Part shown: positions 1 to 11,826 of the stretch, piece by piece
How positions within the stretch are numbered: the stretch's first letter is position 1
Layout of the letters: the number at the start of each line of letters is the position of its first letter
Source: Paraphysomonas bandaiensis
Lineage: Eukaryota; Chrysophyceae
Direction of reading: 5' to 3'
DNA: 64,000 nt
Assembly: GCA_965644295.1 (NCBI GenBank)
Contig: CBFFRP010000134.1
Location: forward strand, 1 to 64,000
Program-made: the position numbers and the translations under genes
Notes under the pieces: generated by a model
Told to the model about the DNA's origin: nothing
What the model saw: only the letters and a program-made list of their open reading frames with translations
Database searches by the model: none

Positions 1-57
1 ATATATTTTTATAAAATTGTGAAATCAAGGTTTTTATATAAAAATTGGGACGTTTTT

Positions 58-147
58 GCTTTAAGCATATTCGCCATTATATCACTACAACTACATTCCA
101 GAGCTTTAAGCATATTCGCCATTATATCACTACAACTACATTCCAGA
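58..147. repeat. Tandem repeat, 45-bp unit, two copies
   Basis: Two adjacent copies of a 45-bp unit beginning GCTTTAAGCATATTCGCC, followed by a third partial copy that diverges after about 12 bp. The copies look identical. No coding potential is visible. Confidence 0.9.
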
Positions 148-170
148 GCTTTAAGCATTGCCATTATACA

Positions 171-356
171 TTATTATAAAAAAGTCATATAGATAACAAA
201 GTAGATTTAATAAGTAGTTTTAATGGTAGAATCCCGGGGTTTTATAACCTTTACAAATTTAAATTATTTTTCATTTTAATTTTTCCCTCCCCCTATATCT
301 ACTATTAAATCTACTTATTAAATCTACTTTACTATCTATATTACTTTTTATTATAA
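171..356. mobile_element. Hairpin (MITE-like) element with about 60-bp inverted arms
   Basis: The left arm at 171-230 and the right arm at 298-356 are near-complete reverse complements, both carrying AAAGTAGATTTAATAAGTAG or its complement, around a 67-bp centre. Long AT-rich inverted arms with no ORF fit a non-autonomous DNA element. I could not define a target-site duplication, so a simple palindrome remains possible. Confidence 0.6.
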
Positions 357-1002
357 ACATTATAAATAATATATAAAGTAATTAATTTTATTTAAGAATA
401 TAAATAATATATAAAGTAATTAAAAGTTATTAATAATATATAAAGTAATTAAAAATATATAAAGTTAAATTAGCAAAGAGAAGGAATTACAACCGAAGGT
501 TGTAATTGGAAACACTCGAAGAGAAGAGGCCCCTTGAGGGGCAGTGGGGTAGAAAAAGGCTTGCCCTTGTCCTCTCCTCCTCGTTTTTTCATTGTCTAAC
601 AGAATCGATAAAAATTTTAATTTAGTAAGAACAAATGACACTTTTTAGTTTATTAGGAAAAATGGAAAATTTAGTAGAGACAAATATATCCTCAATCTAA
701 TATTCCAACTTGGCCTGTCGTCTAAATCAGGGATAGGGAACAATATATTGTAAAATATATTGATTGGTGCACGTATACAGTGATATTTCTACTACTAGGT
801 TGTTATTGGAAGTGTGAATAATATATATGCGAGTTAATTATGAGTTGAAAAATTCTACCGCATTTCTTGGTTTCTTATTACACTGTTATATAACTTGAAG
901 TACCAGAAGTGATGGGCCGAACCGATCGTGCAGATATATATAGTAAAATAGTATTAACACATTTATGTAGCCCATCAATACAAACACAAGTCATAGGACA
1001 AG
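357..1002. other. Non-coding stretch with a short hAT-end fragment
   Basis: AT-rich sequence with repeated ATATAAAGTAATTAA-type words near 370-450. At 728-769 lies a copy of the terminal sequence CAGGGATAGGGAACAATATA, which also bounds the element at 58379-59325. I see no gene. Confidence 0.6.
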
Positions 1003-1294
1003 TTATTTGCCTTTTTTCTTTTTCCCTCCGGTGCCGCCCTCTCCTGCTTCCGCCGCAGCTTTCTTTTTAGCAATTTTTTCGGCAAGTGCTTTAGCGTCAT
1101 TCTCATTACGCTTCAAAGGATCTCCATTCTTCTTCTCTCCTTTACCAGCATGTCTATTTAGTGCCCGCTGTCGGTCAACCTCCCTGTATATATATTATAA
1201 CAGCATATATATATACATATATGTATACAAAGAGATACATACATATACTATGGTAGTATAGTAAACTACAGTACCTCTGATTTCCTCTCGTCAT
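1003..1294 (-). CDS. SERF/4F5-family small basic protein
   Basis: Join of 1275..1294 and 1003..1183, read on the minus strand, gives 66 residues; the intron is 91 nt with GT and AG ends. The start is fixed by the family N-terminus MTRGNQR, encoded entirely in the 20-nt first exon. The rest is Lys/Ala/Glu-rich, includes the segment NGDPLKRNENDAKALAEKIA and ends in a Gly-Lys tail. This is the small EDRK-rich factor (SERF) N-terminal family, tiny disordered proteins known to affect amyloid assembly and RNA-rich compartments. The exon and frame are seen directly. The function is family knowledge only. Confidence 0.85.
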
Positions 1295-1905
1295 TATGAT
1301 CAAATCAAATCTAGGTGTAAGGTGAAAGGCTTGGTGCTTGTAGTATGCACTGCTGCACCTAACAGGAAACACCACGATCACTGTCAATTAATGGTAGTCA
1401 AGTTTCAGGGTCGTAGAGGTAACTGCACAGCACTGTAGCAGTTGAGTCTAGTATACACATACATACAGTACGTATAGATCTATGTGTATACGGGCCTATC
1501 CAGTAGATGGGGTGGTAGGGCTCATATGGTTGTGTCATATGGTCCCGTCCACTGTGTTCTAGAACAAACACAAGCATACAACATAAATACAGGAATACTT
1601 TGAAATACACTCTGTTTGCGTCGAAAATTCTTGGAGGATTTCTTGGAAAAGAACAAAAACATGTAGTTGAAGTATACCAAAATACCGGACGGAAGATATG
1701 AGACTACACAGGGACAGGGTCCATACAGCAGAACATCCACACACCAACATCAGCACGAGGGTATCCAAATTTAGGATACCAACTACGGCGGTGTGACGTA
1801 TTCAGATATATACGATCACCATTATCATCATTATCATCATTATACAGCGATTCCAAGTGGGAAATTAGCAATAAACGGAAACGAAACCAACTCTTTCTAA
1901 TCCTC
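1295..1905. other. Intergenic spacer, SERF (-) to WASP-like gene (+)
   Basis: Divergent spacer that probably carries both promoters. It contains a TCATTATCATCATTATCATC triplet-like run near 1815-1850. No convincing coding exon is seen on either strand. Confidence 0.5.
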
Positions 1906-3390
1906 ATGTCATCGTTAAGCTCCTTTATCGCACAGTATCAATTTGGTGATATCTCAAGATATCTTTGGTATGGTGGTATGTTATGTTTGCTTCTCGTATT
2001 AGTGTCATTCATGTAATGAAGGTAAAAAGAAAAAGGAAGATCTTACAGAAGAAGAAAAACAGCAGGTGATATTACTCGATAGTTGTGTTGTCATATACTC
2101 CTAAACACTTCACAGAGAGATATCTACAAGAATCATAGAAGACAATTCCGCGACGCAGTGGATGCAGTGCTTTCTGGTGCCTCTATTACGCAACAACAGA
2201 TCGATCAGCTATGGGATTTATCGAAGCATCTAAAGGCTCACCATGCCGCTAAAATACTCGCGAAATGCTTGCAGTCTATCAGCTCAGCGTCGACGAGGAC
2301 AGACGATCCGCAAGCAGAGGACAAGTTTCGTATGGTTTTTAAGATGCTATTGGTTGGTGATATGATTACTGCGAAGCAGCTCGAGTTGATTGCTACAGCT
2401 GCTTCTAATTTAACACGGGAAACTGTTACCAGAATTTGTAGTGAAGAATTGACCAAGGCATATGAACAACGCCAAGCTGCGATCGAGGTATATTAAATAT
2501 TTTGCATTCATGTCAGTAACATCGAAGTTCACAGGCAGCTAAAGCAAAAGAAATCGAATTTTGTGATAAGTTTGGGGAAGTTCTGCGAGTTGCAGTCGAC
2601 AGTTCATCCTTGTCAGATGACATGTTTTGTCTTTTGGTAAATGCTTCACATACACTGCCACCACATCTAGTTGAAGCTATGATGAAAAGGTGTGCACCCT
2701 ATACAGCAGATGTATTTTATTTTGCATTGAATGTGTAGTACAATGGTTTCGGATTGTATATTTTAAACTTTGGAATATTTATCTGGAGTCAGCTGGTGAT
2801 TGATTTGTACAGACTGAATACCTCATGGGAAGCTCTGCATGCGAAGCACAACGCCAACTCATTACCATCCAATATTTCATCAAGCGCTGTTTCATCTGCT
2901 GTTCCAGCACCTCTGCCCAAGCCGTCTTACCCTCCGTCTGCCCCAGTCACCAGTCCATCAGAACCGGAAAGTTCAACTACAAACACTGGGAAGGATTCAC
3001 ATGCTCCCACGCGTCGTCTCAGTGAGGGACTCCTTTCGGATATTACCCGTCGCCCAGCTCTTCGCTCTTCGTCGAACTCTACAGAAGCTGAGACATCTTC
3101 TTCTAATACCTCAAGACGGAGTAGCTTGTCAGGTCTAGTTCTAGCTGATATTGCCGGTGGAAAAAACAAACTGAAAAAAGTCAGCAGTCCGAGTGAGAGC
3201 AACGCGAAAACTAATGGAGTAAATAAGTCAAAATCAGCGGTAAGTTATTCTGAAAGCGTTAAGTTATTCGATTAATGATATATATGTGTAGCTGGTACAG
3301 CAGTTAAGCGACATGATGGCTGAGCGACGCATTTACACTGTACCTGATAGCGATGAAGGTGGTGACGAAAGTGACAATGAAGAGTGGTAG
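1906..3390 (+). CDS. WASP-family-like actin nucleation-promoting factor (tandem WH2 + CA tail), novel N-terminus
   Basis: Join 1906..1975, 2022..2065, 2116..2487, 2535..2689, 2813..3239, 3292..3390 gives 388 residues; introns are 46, 50, 47, 123 and 52 nt. The C-terminal half has a Pro/Ser-rich stretch, then RRLSEGLLSDI and a second, textbook WH2 motif LVLADIAGGKNKLKKV. The last exon reads LVQQLSDMMAERR followed by an acidic tail ending EEW. This matches the verprolin/central/acidic order of WASP, WAVE and WASH proteins, which bind G-actin and activate Arp2/3. The first 215 residues are helical and charged and match no WASP-family N-terminal domain I recognise (no WH1, SHD or WASH region). 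The first exon, and so the start, is the least certain part. Confidence 0.72.
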
Positions 3391-5123
3391 ATGCGATTAA
3401 TGTTGTCTGGTGGACTCATATTTTACGCGTGATTTTGAATCAATGTTTTTTTTCTTTCTACGTCCTACTACTAAGTAGAGCGACTTGTATTGGAAAATGA
3501 CAGTAATTCAACGAAGACACATGGGATGGTCTTTGTACTCTGAAAAACTGTAGCTCTATAGTATCTATTGTGATATTAATTATTAATATACGAATGTTGT
3601 AACGTACTTCATAAGATATCGAAATACTGTGAAACTACTGGCTCAAACAGGGGATAAAGATGGAAGAATCATGATTCACTACTGCATTCTGCATTGCAAT
3701 ATGGTAGGATTGTAGTTATGTATTTTATTAGTGTGGATTCATCTTGTGAGGAAGAATGTATGAACAGTTAGTAGGCTTACTTTTAGACTTCTTAATCACG
3801 GGTTATATTGTCCCGAGCTCTTAAGTTGAAACGACGACAAGAAGAAGCCTGAGTTTCATAGAAACCGAGCTTTTAAAATTTAGATATTAATCTATTCCTT
3901 ATCCTTATTCCTGAGGTTTAAAACCTAATTTATCTAGAGGAGTGTATAGCTACTAGTACCTTCCTTGCTGTTAGATGAAATAGGTGTGTGATGATGAACA
4001 CTAGGAAAACAAAGTTAAAAATCAAAGTATTGTTTCAAATTAACGGCAGCTACATACAGGAATGACAAGTGAACTTGATTAACTTAAACCGATACACCCC
4101 CGAATTTCAATAATTATACCCCTACCACAGTAGTATGCTGAGGGAATAGCAAACTGCGAAGTGTAGACTTTCGCACTTAAATGTGGTGATAAATGTGAAA
4201 AATTGAAGTCCCACGAGATTCCTTGTTGTCGCTGGCATCATAAACACATTTTTATAAACAACACGCTTAATCTCTGCTAGTGTAATTGATTCATCGTTGT
4301 GGTTTCCTTAAAACTGTGTAATATAGTGAACTCACATACAAATGACTGTCAATGTCATAATTAAGGTAGAAATGAGTTTCTATTGAACCGAATATTGATG
4401 TTGTATTAGCACCGAGTATGTCTGTATTTGGTTGGTGCTGATATGAGCTTTCTGTTTAACCCAATTCAGGTGAAAAAACACTTTCTTCATACAAAACGGA
4501 GATAAAAAGTAACGCACATATCTGAACTACCTCTGCATAGTGTAAACGCTATGTAGCTATATTACATCATAGTCACCTATCCCAGGTGATGTCACTGACT
4601 AGAACTAATAGTTACTTCATACTCCCATATAAATCATATTCAGTCTATAATATGGATGTTAGTACACGTATAATGAACACACTGTGAGCCTTATGACACC
4701 ACATGCCGTGTATTAGCCCGCGGTCTAACCCGACATTACAGTAACATATAGAAAAACACGTTACAATATTCACGCCTTAAAGTGTCGATACACAGTGACC
4801 CATTCTAGATCATGAGACTTGAAGTAGTCTCACGTACTATTTTTTATTTAGATGGATAGTATACACTGTATACGGTCAGTAGAACTCCTGTATATTGCAG
4901 TTGCACAGTAGCTATATACACACCAATTGTTCCGTTGTATTTTTTGCCACGTGGCATATCATCGCACGTATATTCTTACTACACATTCCTCATATGGTTC
5001 CAATATTATGGGAATGTTCTGCAATAATCCCGATTTTTCAGACCAACGACACCAAACTGCTGTCAAAATTTCACAAGACCATAATATAGATACCAATCGA
5101 CCTTCAATATTTAACAAGTGATA
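3391..5123. other. Intergenic region, no gene recognised
   Basis: About 1.7 kb with stops in all frames and no splice-compatible run of protein-like sequence that I could find. It presumably holds the 3' end of the WASP-like gene and the promoter of the PAM2-motif gene. Confidence 0.5.
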
Positions 5124-5579
5124 ATGGAGTATTCTTTTGATCAAGATATGAGTGAATTGAATGTGGATGCTAAGCCGTTTGTTCCTGGTCAGCATTTCTC
5201 TTCATCTAAGGCCCAGGAGGTCATCGATATGGTTCCTATCTCCAATATAGCCCCCACATTATTTGAGGAGAGATCGACTCTACCGAATACGTATAGTCAG
5301 AGTGCAAGACATGGACATCCGGAACTATTGAAGTACATGCCGCAGCCTCTCCCGTCATCGCACGGTAGGAGACAGTCACTGCAGAAGATGCAGAAAGGGG
5401 TCCTCCCACAGCACTATACATACCGCCAGCCCAGTAACCAAACGAGTCATATTCATGGAAGTGGATCGGATGCTTATCTTCGTTATCAAACCAATCAGAG
5501 ATATGGTAGATCAACCGTGCATCAGGTCCATCACAGCCCACCTAGGCAGACCTACAATCGATATGCGTATGCCCATTGA
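5124..5579 (+). CDS. Small PAM2-motif protein
   Basis: Single-exon ORF of 151 residues, started at the ATG at 5124. Residues 9-22 read MSELNVDAKPFVPG. This fits the PAM2 consensus (L-N-x-x-A-x-x-F-x-P) used by Ataxin-2, PAIP, eRF3 and plant CID proteins to bind the MLLE domain of poly(A)-binding protein. The remainder is low-complexity, rich in Ser, Gln, His, Tyr and Arg, with no folded domain recognised. The motif is seen. A role in mRNA translation or decay through PABP is inferred. An additional upstream exon cannot be excluded. Confidence 0.65.
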   Translation: MEYSFDQDMSELNVDAKPFVPGQHFSSSKAQEVIDMVPISNIAPTLFEERSTLPNTYSQSARHGHPELLKYMPQPLPSSHGRRQSLQKMQKGVLPQHYTYRQPSNQTSHIHGSGSDAYLRYQTNQRYGRSTVHQVHHSPPRQTYNRYAYAH

Positions 5580-6077
5580 GGGTATCTGTATTACCCCCAT
5601 TGAGTATTACCGATACATTTAGAGATTATTCAGTATGTAAAATTTATTAGTATCGCTGACAAACATCCACTGTGGTGATTTGTACGACTGTTTTAAGCGA
5701 AATTTTAGACAATTTTCTTTTTGTGGTGTAAAAGTAATTTACCGACAAGTTTGTCAATGTGTTCCATGTTCTTGTGAGATAATAACCCCTGATAGTGGTC
5801 TAGATATGTATTTCTATAGAAATATAATAGCAGTAATAATGTTGCCGTGCTAGGAAGCATGTTGCTGTACTGTAGCTTCCATGTTCTATGTGTGAACAAT
5901 GAAGTATCATAGGAGGTAAGCCCACAACATCATACGGTCTGGGGGAGAGACTCGGGCGTCCTCAGCTGCCTTTAGTGTGTGTGTTAGGCTGAGGCATAGG
6001 GTGTGTGTGGAAGAAAGATAACGGCAAGGTATCAGAGACAAATCTATACCACTCTCTCTTGAATAGAGACAAAGTCT
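5580..6077. other. Non-coding spacer
   Basis: I see no coding region. The stretch leads into the dispersed repeat that starts near 6078. Confidence 0.5.
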
Positions 6078-6630
6078 TATTGTTAGCAATAGGCGTTAAG
6101 AATAAGCACTAGTTTAGTAGTTAAAAAAACTACTCAAGCTAGATAGACGTCTACCTGTAACTAACTAGTACAAACGTACAAACCTATTACCCTACTATTT
6201 AACGCTACGGAGGCCGCAAAAACCAAGGTGCAACTACGTCCGCTCTATTCCTCAAAGCAAATAACGTGAGCAAGCAGAATGTTGATATACCTGACATCTG
6301 CTGATTTCAGGTTTTTTTAGTCTTTAAGGTGAACATACCGAATGAATGACTTCAGCAGGAAGCTCAATACCCCCGTTACTCTTCAGGTGGGCCTTAATTC
6401 GGATGAACTTGAGGTGTGCCTATTTCCGGATGCCTCTTTATTCGTCAGGGCCCACAGACGTCTACGTAAGTGACACCTATATTAGTGTCCCTAAGCATTT
6501 GACTATGAGTGGGCAGAACAATATCTGCTGTCTATACATGCTGCTCACGTTAGTTTTCCGGAGGAACATCTCCAGTACTTATCTCCCAGAACACCACGAA
6601 AAGGTGCGAGTCCGACTTTGTTGAGGGAAT
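6078..6630 (-). mobile_element. Dispersed repeat copy A (longest copy, about 550 bp)
   Basis: One end carries AGCAATAGGCGT, then TACTATTTAACGCTACG and a core ACCAAGGTGCAAC. The rest includes TATACCTGACATCTGCTGA and ATGAGTGGGCAGAACAATAT and ends with AGGTGCGAGTCCGACTTTGT. The same blocks in the same order recur near 37235-37640, 47985-48285 and 56820-57110. The tail block alone recurs near 16565, 34142 and 57130. It carries no conserved ORF. Strand is assigned so that the AGCAATAGGCGT end is the 3' end, as in the LINE relics. Confidence 0.75.
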
Positions 6631-7744
6631 ATATACCATCAGTATCCTAATATAAAATATAATTCACCTAAAGGATGTTGTACGACTATTTGTTTCTATA
6701 TTGGTTAGGCCGAAAACATGAAACATCCATTAACTCTTTAACATAAACAGCATTAACTACTAGTTGAACATGAATTTCTCCATAAGTAACATAAATTTCA
6801 TGAATTTCTATATAATCTGTGAAATGCATCTATGTATTCATTTATAACCATTCCATCAACTTTTATACTTTACTCTTATAATTAATGATTTATTAGTACT
6901 TGGAATACATCGTACCATTATTAACAGAACATGCAACAACATAATCAATCACTACAGTGTTCAGCATTTTATCATACACAGTCATATCATACACCATCAC
7001 ACAACATAGAACATATCACACACCATCATCACACACTACTTTATCTAATCTAATAGATAAACTATTTCTTACGTACAGCTTAGCATTATACAGTGCCATA
7101 TTATATTACACACCGTACAGAATTTTAATCACATATATCATACAGCACCATACTGTACACCACCCTATCCACATCATATCACATCATACCATAATATATA
7201 CAGCCCTTCACCGTTAGTCTACATGCAGCCTTATATATAGTAAACCTTGACCACTAACTGCATATCTCATCTCACGGTTCATGAAATAAGATGATAGGAA
7301 CCTGGCATTCACGGACTCATTAATGTGTATCTGCTGCATATGGCTGTCTCATCATACTATTCATAGCTAGCTATATATACATGTACTTAATGGATACTAA
7401 GGGATGTGTACAGCCTATCATACTATAATCACATCAATCAATTGGATCACTCCATGGACGCACCCTTTGTGTACAAAAAAAATCCGTACCTCCAGCATGC
7501 GGGAGTTAATTTTCTCAGCAAAAAAGTATATTTTATATACATCTGTATTTACAAATTCCAGTGGATTGACAAAATCCAGTGAATTTGGGCAACAAATCCA
7601 GCACTTTTTTTCGTCTAAAAAACAGCACATTGATGATCGATCGTCCCATCATGGGGCACCAGCCCGTAATCAGCTCACTGGAACCATATGAGATCGTGAT
7701 CCCAATCGACCGCACATTAGACACCATATCAGAGAGGTTTAACA
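6631..7744. other. Non-coding, AT/CA-rich spacer
   Basis: Holds a low-complexity stretch of CATATCA/CACACCATCA words (about 6955-7200). The ORFs there have repetitive, non-protein-like composition. The promoter of the FkbM gene presumably lies at its right end. Confidence 0.5.
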
Positions 7745-9703
7745 ATGGTGAACCTCAGTCAAACCTCTTTGCTTCTCTCAGCTGTGGTGTTATCTTCTCT
7801 GGTGTCTGCTATTGTGTTCTTTTCACTGGTCACTCTTTATGAGGTCAACAGTGTCAACACTGGCAGCTTGTTGACACCTGAGAGTCATTATGTAACGTCG
7901 AATGTATCATCAGATGTTCTCTCTACTAGTCAGAGAGGTGCATTGAAAGTTACAGAAATGAACTCTGAGCTATCAACAGGAGGACATACACCACCGTCGT
8001 ATCAGTGCACTGCATCTGAGAAGAAATTCCAGTTTGATAATACGGATTTCATGCACGCTTCTATATGTGATACACTAACTGTGTGGCGACTAGCTCAATT
8101 AAGCCTGCCGGATGCTACTACATTTATAGACGTTGGAGGCAATAGAGGGTATATTAGTGCCACCATGTTTGCTTTGTGGTCACCGGGAGATAATTTTAAT
8201 CCGATTGCGTTAAAGAAGGCGATCACAAATGATTTGGAAAAAAAAATAACGAATAATACTGGTAAAGCGATGTACTGTGAAATAAAGCAAAAGTATATGA
8301 TTATAATCGTTCTGGTTTGATTATCTATTGTATTACATTGGTTTCATGTATAGTACTACAATGAATCAATAAAATGTTGCTACATGATGTAATTCATAGT
8401 TCTACAATTGTAATATAATATAATAATATAATGGAATAATGGAATGTCATGCAGATAACATCGACACAGTGTGTGGGTCTGGGATGACACCAGTCACACC
8501 AATCATATGCCAGGGGCGTGATATGACAAAGAGCAAGAGTGCAAGGTGCTCGTTCAGACGACCGATTCAAGTCTATGCATTCGATGGGCAACGTGGCCAT
8601 GTTGAGGATCAACGAGGGACTGTATATAGGCATTTCCCGCATTTGAGCCCATCTACACCTCCGTCAATCGGCGACATGAAATCCACCTGGGTAAGTCACT
8701 ATATATATGCAACGCCAGACATAAATGCTATACATAAAGCCTTTGTATATATTAGCCAGAAAGTATGTGCAATTGTGCGCTTTATGTGATTGTCAACATC
8801 GAATATATATTTTATGTTTATCTTATATCTGTTATGGCGGTCGTTCTATTGTCAATGGTACGGATTTCTACAAGTGTTCAGGTAATATCTGCTACGCAGG
8901 AATTCACACACGCAGCTGTAACCGATGTGGTAAAACCAGGCGAAAATTATGGATATTTTACAACTGTAACCCATGAAGGTGGCAAGTTAATTAAAGGGGT
9001 TAAACAAGGGGAGGTTCCCAGTGGTGCGGAGCTTGTTCCCCTAACTACAGTTGATAAATTTTGCAGTCTGCGAAAGCTGGATCGAGTTGATATAATTAAA
9101 ATAGACGCTGAAGGGTCTGATTTGAGTGTTATACGTGGTTCATTTGATACTTTGAAAAATCGTGGAGTGAAGATGATAACATATGAGTATTCGAATTCAC
9201 AAGCAGATGAGTTTTCGAAGATGATTCATACTCTAGATACAGAGTTTGGCTTTGATTGTTTCCATGGAACAGAGAAAGATATATTAATTCGAGTCACAAA
9301 TTGCTGGGATCCGGTAGCAGCTGCAGCCACAAGTCCTGAAAAGACACCTTGCATGACAAACTGTCCCGTCCTGCACCACAAACCCAATAATCGACTGGGA
9401 GGAAATGGTTATTGTGTGCATCGTCTTCGTGCACATGCATTATGGAGTTTACTTGATGACATGAGCCTACATAAGTATGCTGATAAGAAGAGAGGTGACA
9501 TTCATAAGGACGCGTTACTGGGTCAGCACTGGGCTACGTTTGAGAAGGATGACAGTGGAAACTTAGCAATAAGAAACTCCGATTTTGCCAGGTCAGAAAA
9601 ATCTTCGTTTTTGAGAAACTATGGTAGAGATCATGATAAAGATCCTAGTCTGACACCATGGCTGCGAAGACGGTTATCATTGCGTGGTAGTTACCCAATC
9701 TAG
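7745..9703 (+). CDS. Membrane-anchored FkbM-family methyltransferase
   Basis: Join 7745..8261, 8455..8690, 8882..9703 gives about 525 residues; the start at 7745 has ACAATGG context. Residues about 6-33 form one hydrophobic signal-anchor, predicting a type II Golgi/ER protein. A Ser/Thr-rich stem follows, then the FkbM SAM-binding signature TFIDVGGNRGYIS, the strand VYAFDGQ, and downstream VDIIKIDAEGSDLSVIRG, the most conserved FkbM block. A further Cys/His-containing region of about 190 residues has no recognised fold. FkbM enzymes O-methylate sugars or other small groups; the substrate here is unknown. The third exon start was chosen for phase and could lie further upstream, since these two introns (193 and 191 nt) are unusually long for this locus. 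Confidence 0.75.
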
Positions 9704-11826
9704 TACGCTTGTACTCATGGCAGATAGCTGCAATGTTGGTAACAGATAAAATACATATTTTTGAATCTTTAAAAACACGTGTAATATCAGAGAGAAACAA
9801 TTCTCTTTTACACCTAATAGGCCGTAGTAAATCTAGTCTACTATAACAAATCCAAGTTGCTAACTCATCTATACACTGCGTGAGCTACTGGATGCATGGT
9901 GTTGTCGTGACTCACGTATATCGTATATCACTTAATTCATATTATCGGTGGGACATATTATGCCATAGTAGATATTAGCATATTCCATATTAGGTACCCA
10001 GTACATATAGGTACTGCGAACTAACTGTAGGTACTTTGTACTTTGTGTCTCAGTGAGACATCGATTCATATCTCGCTTCCTCTTCTGAGTCACACACTGA
10101 TACTTTTATATTTGTAGGATGTCACACCCCTTCTAGGGGCTCGACCCCGTTTATAGGTTCATAGCTAACTACTGTTGCTTTAGTATAGTCTTCAGGTGGC
10201 AGCAGTCTTTAGTCTCTTACTGATGGCATGGAATGTCACATACATCACACACAGGTAACTTTGCTTTGTTATCACCTCTGTTTTCTGTGATCTTGTTCCC
10301 TTCATCCACTTTATAAATGCCCTGGAGTCTTGCACTCTAGGGCGAAGTGACCTAGGTTTTTGCACCTGATTCCCTTAATTTGTGCTATATATATTTACTG
10401 TCGCCCACTGCTTGATTGGCACTGTCTTTTCCTGAACTTTGTATTATTGCATGCTTGCCGAATGAAGTGTTTTCTTATATATACCATATATATGTGATAG
10501 GTGGGAATATCTTTAGTCTGTGAGATCTTCCGTAACTTCATATATATAGTGATCTTGTCACCTTCCGTAACTTTATACGACCTAGATTCTCAAAGACCTT
10601 TGCCTGGGCTTCAACGCTGTCGACGGACTCTGCTCCTGGATGACTTGAGGTAAGAACTTTGTAACCTCTGCCTGTACTGTATTATTTTCAACATTAAGAA
10701 ATCACTCTTTACAGTGCCTGTAGTATAACCCTTCTGCTGTATTTTCTTCGAAGCGAGCTGCTGTTGTGCCTGCTTTTATGGATGAGCATTTTACTCTCTC
10801 ATGAGGAAAGAGTAAGCGATCTCGTTCCGGGTGTTCCAGAGTGTCTTCGCTTTGCATAGTCGTCTCTCCTGTCCATCGGTCATTTGGGCTCTCACTGGAA
10901 CTGTGTAAAATCTAGATCATGAATGAGCCTGAGTTTACCCTTTGAGAGGACGAGGTGGGCTCATGAGATATTATATGAAAAACTTCTTGAAGGTCTTGAA
11001 GGTCTTGAAGTTCAGTTTCTGGAAGAGGGAGGTACCTTTGAGCTTGAGGCTACATTTGTGAAATTTCCATCCGCTGCCATATTAAATTATACTTGTAATA
11101 TCACAATACTGACTGAATTATATTGACTATTTATCATTATCACACAATTAAGACTGTTTAGAGAAGATTATAGTAATCAAACTAGATAGACTCTTTTTTA
11201 TTAAATTGCATACACAATTGTGCGTCAACAACATGATAATACATACATTTCGTTCTCAGCTTCAGAATCTTGAATCGTCATACTTCAGTGACACAGTTAA
11301 GCTGCGATATAGTATCTTTACCTATGTATTACTGTTTTTCACATTGTATTTAACATATTCTACAATACTGTCTTAGAGAAACATGCGTATTTCAACAAAT
11401 TAATATAATATAGTGAAATGCATAGTGATGTTGTACTGTGATATTGTGGAAGCACATCAATCACCAACATCAGTATTCTATTCTTCGAATCCTATCTGTA
11501 ACAGCAACTATATTTTCTGTTTCTTAGTATACTTTCAATATAGCTACTCCTATATTGTAGTCCTGTAGATTCTGTATTTCGTTGCTACATAGAATACAGG
11601 ATAGCCACTAGCGATAGTAGGAGTTGGTTGTAGTCTAATAATCTGCGTTAACATAGCAATCATGCTAAACTACACGATAAACATTCATAGGAGTTACGAG
11701 AGCTTTGTTGACAAAAAGATATATAACGTAAACGGTTACATGTTGCTTCAAATTGAATCGAATTCATCAGCGAAATATATTATACGAAATTAAATGCTTT
11801 TCTAAATGCAAAAATATATAAACTCC
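9704..11826. other. Long spacer without a recognised gene
   Basis: 2.1 kb. A short ORF at 10923-11126 contains a triple 9-bp repeat (CTTGAAGGT) and has no family resemblance. The 10100-10900 part is less AT-rich than its flanks and may be an old mobile-element relic, but I found no second copy in the window. Confidence 0.4.

Noticed and set aside
6346-6624. 92-codon plus-strand ORF
   Set aside because: Lies inside dispersed repeat copy A; the frame is not kept in copies D, E and F.
10923-11126. 67-codon ORF with Glu-Gly-Leu repeats
   Set aside because: Short, repeat-driven, no family pattern, no neighbouring exons.
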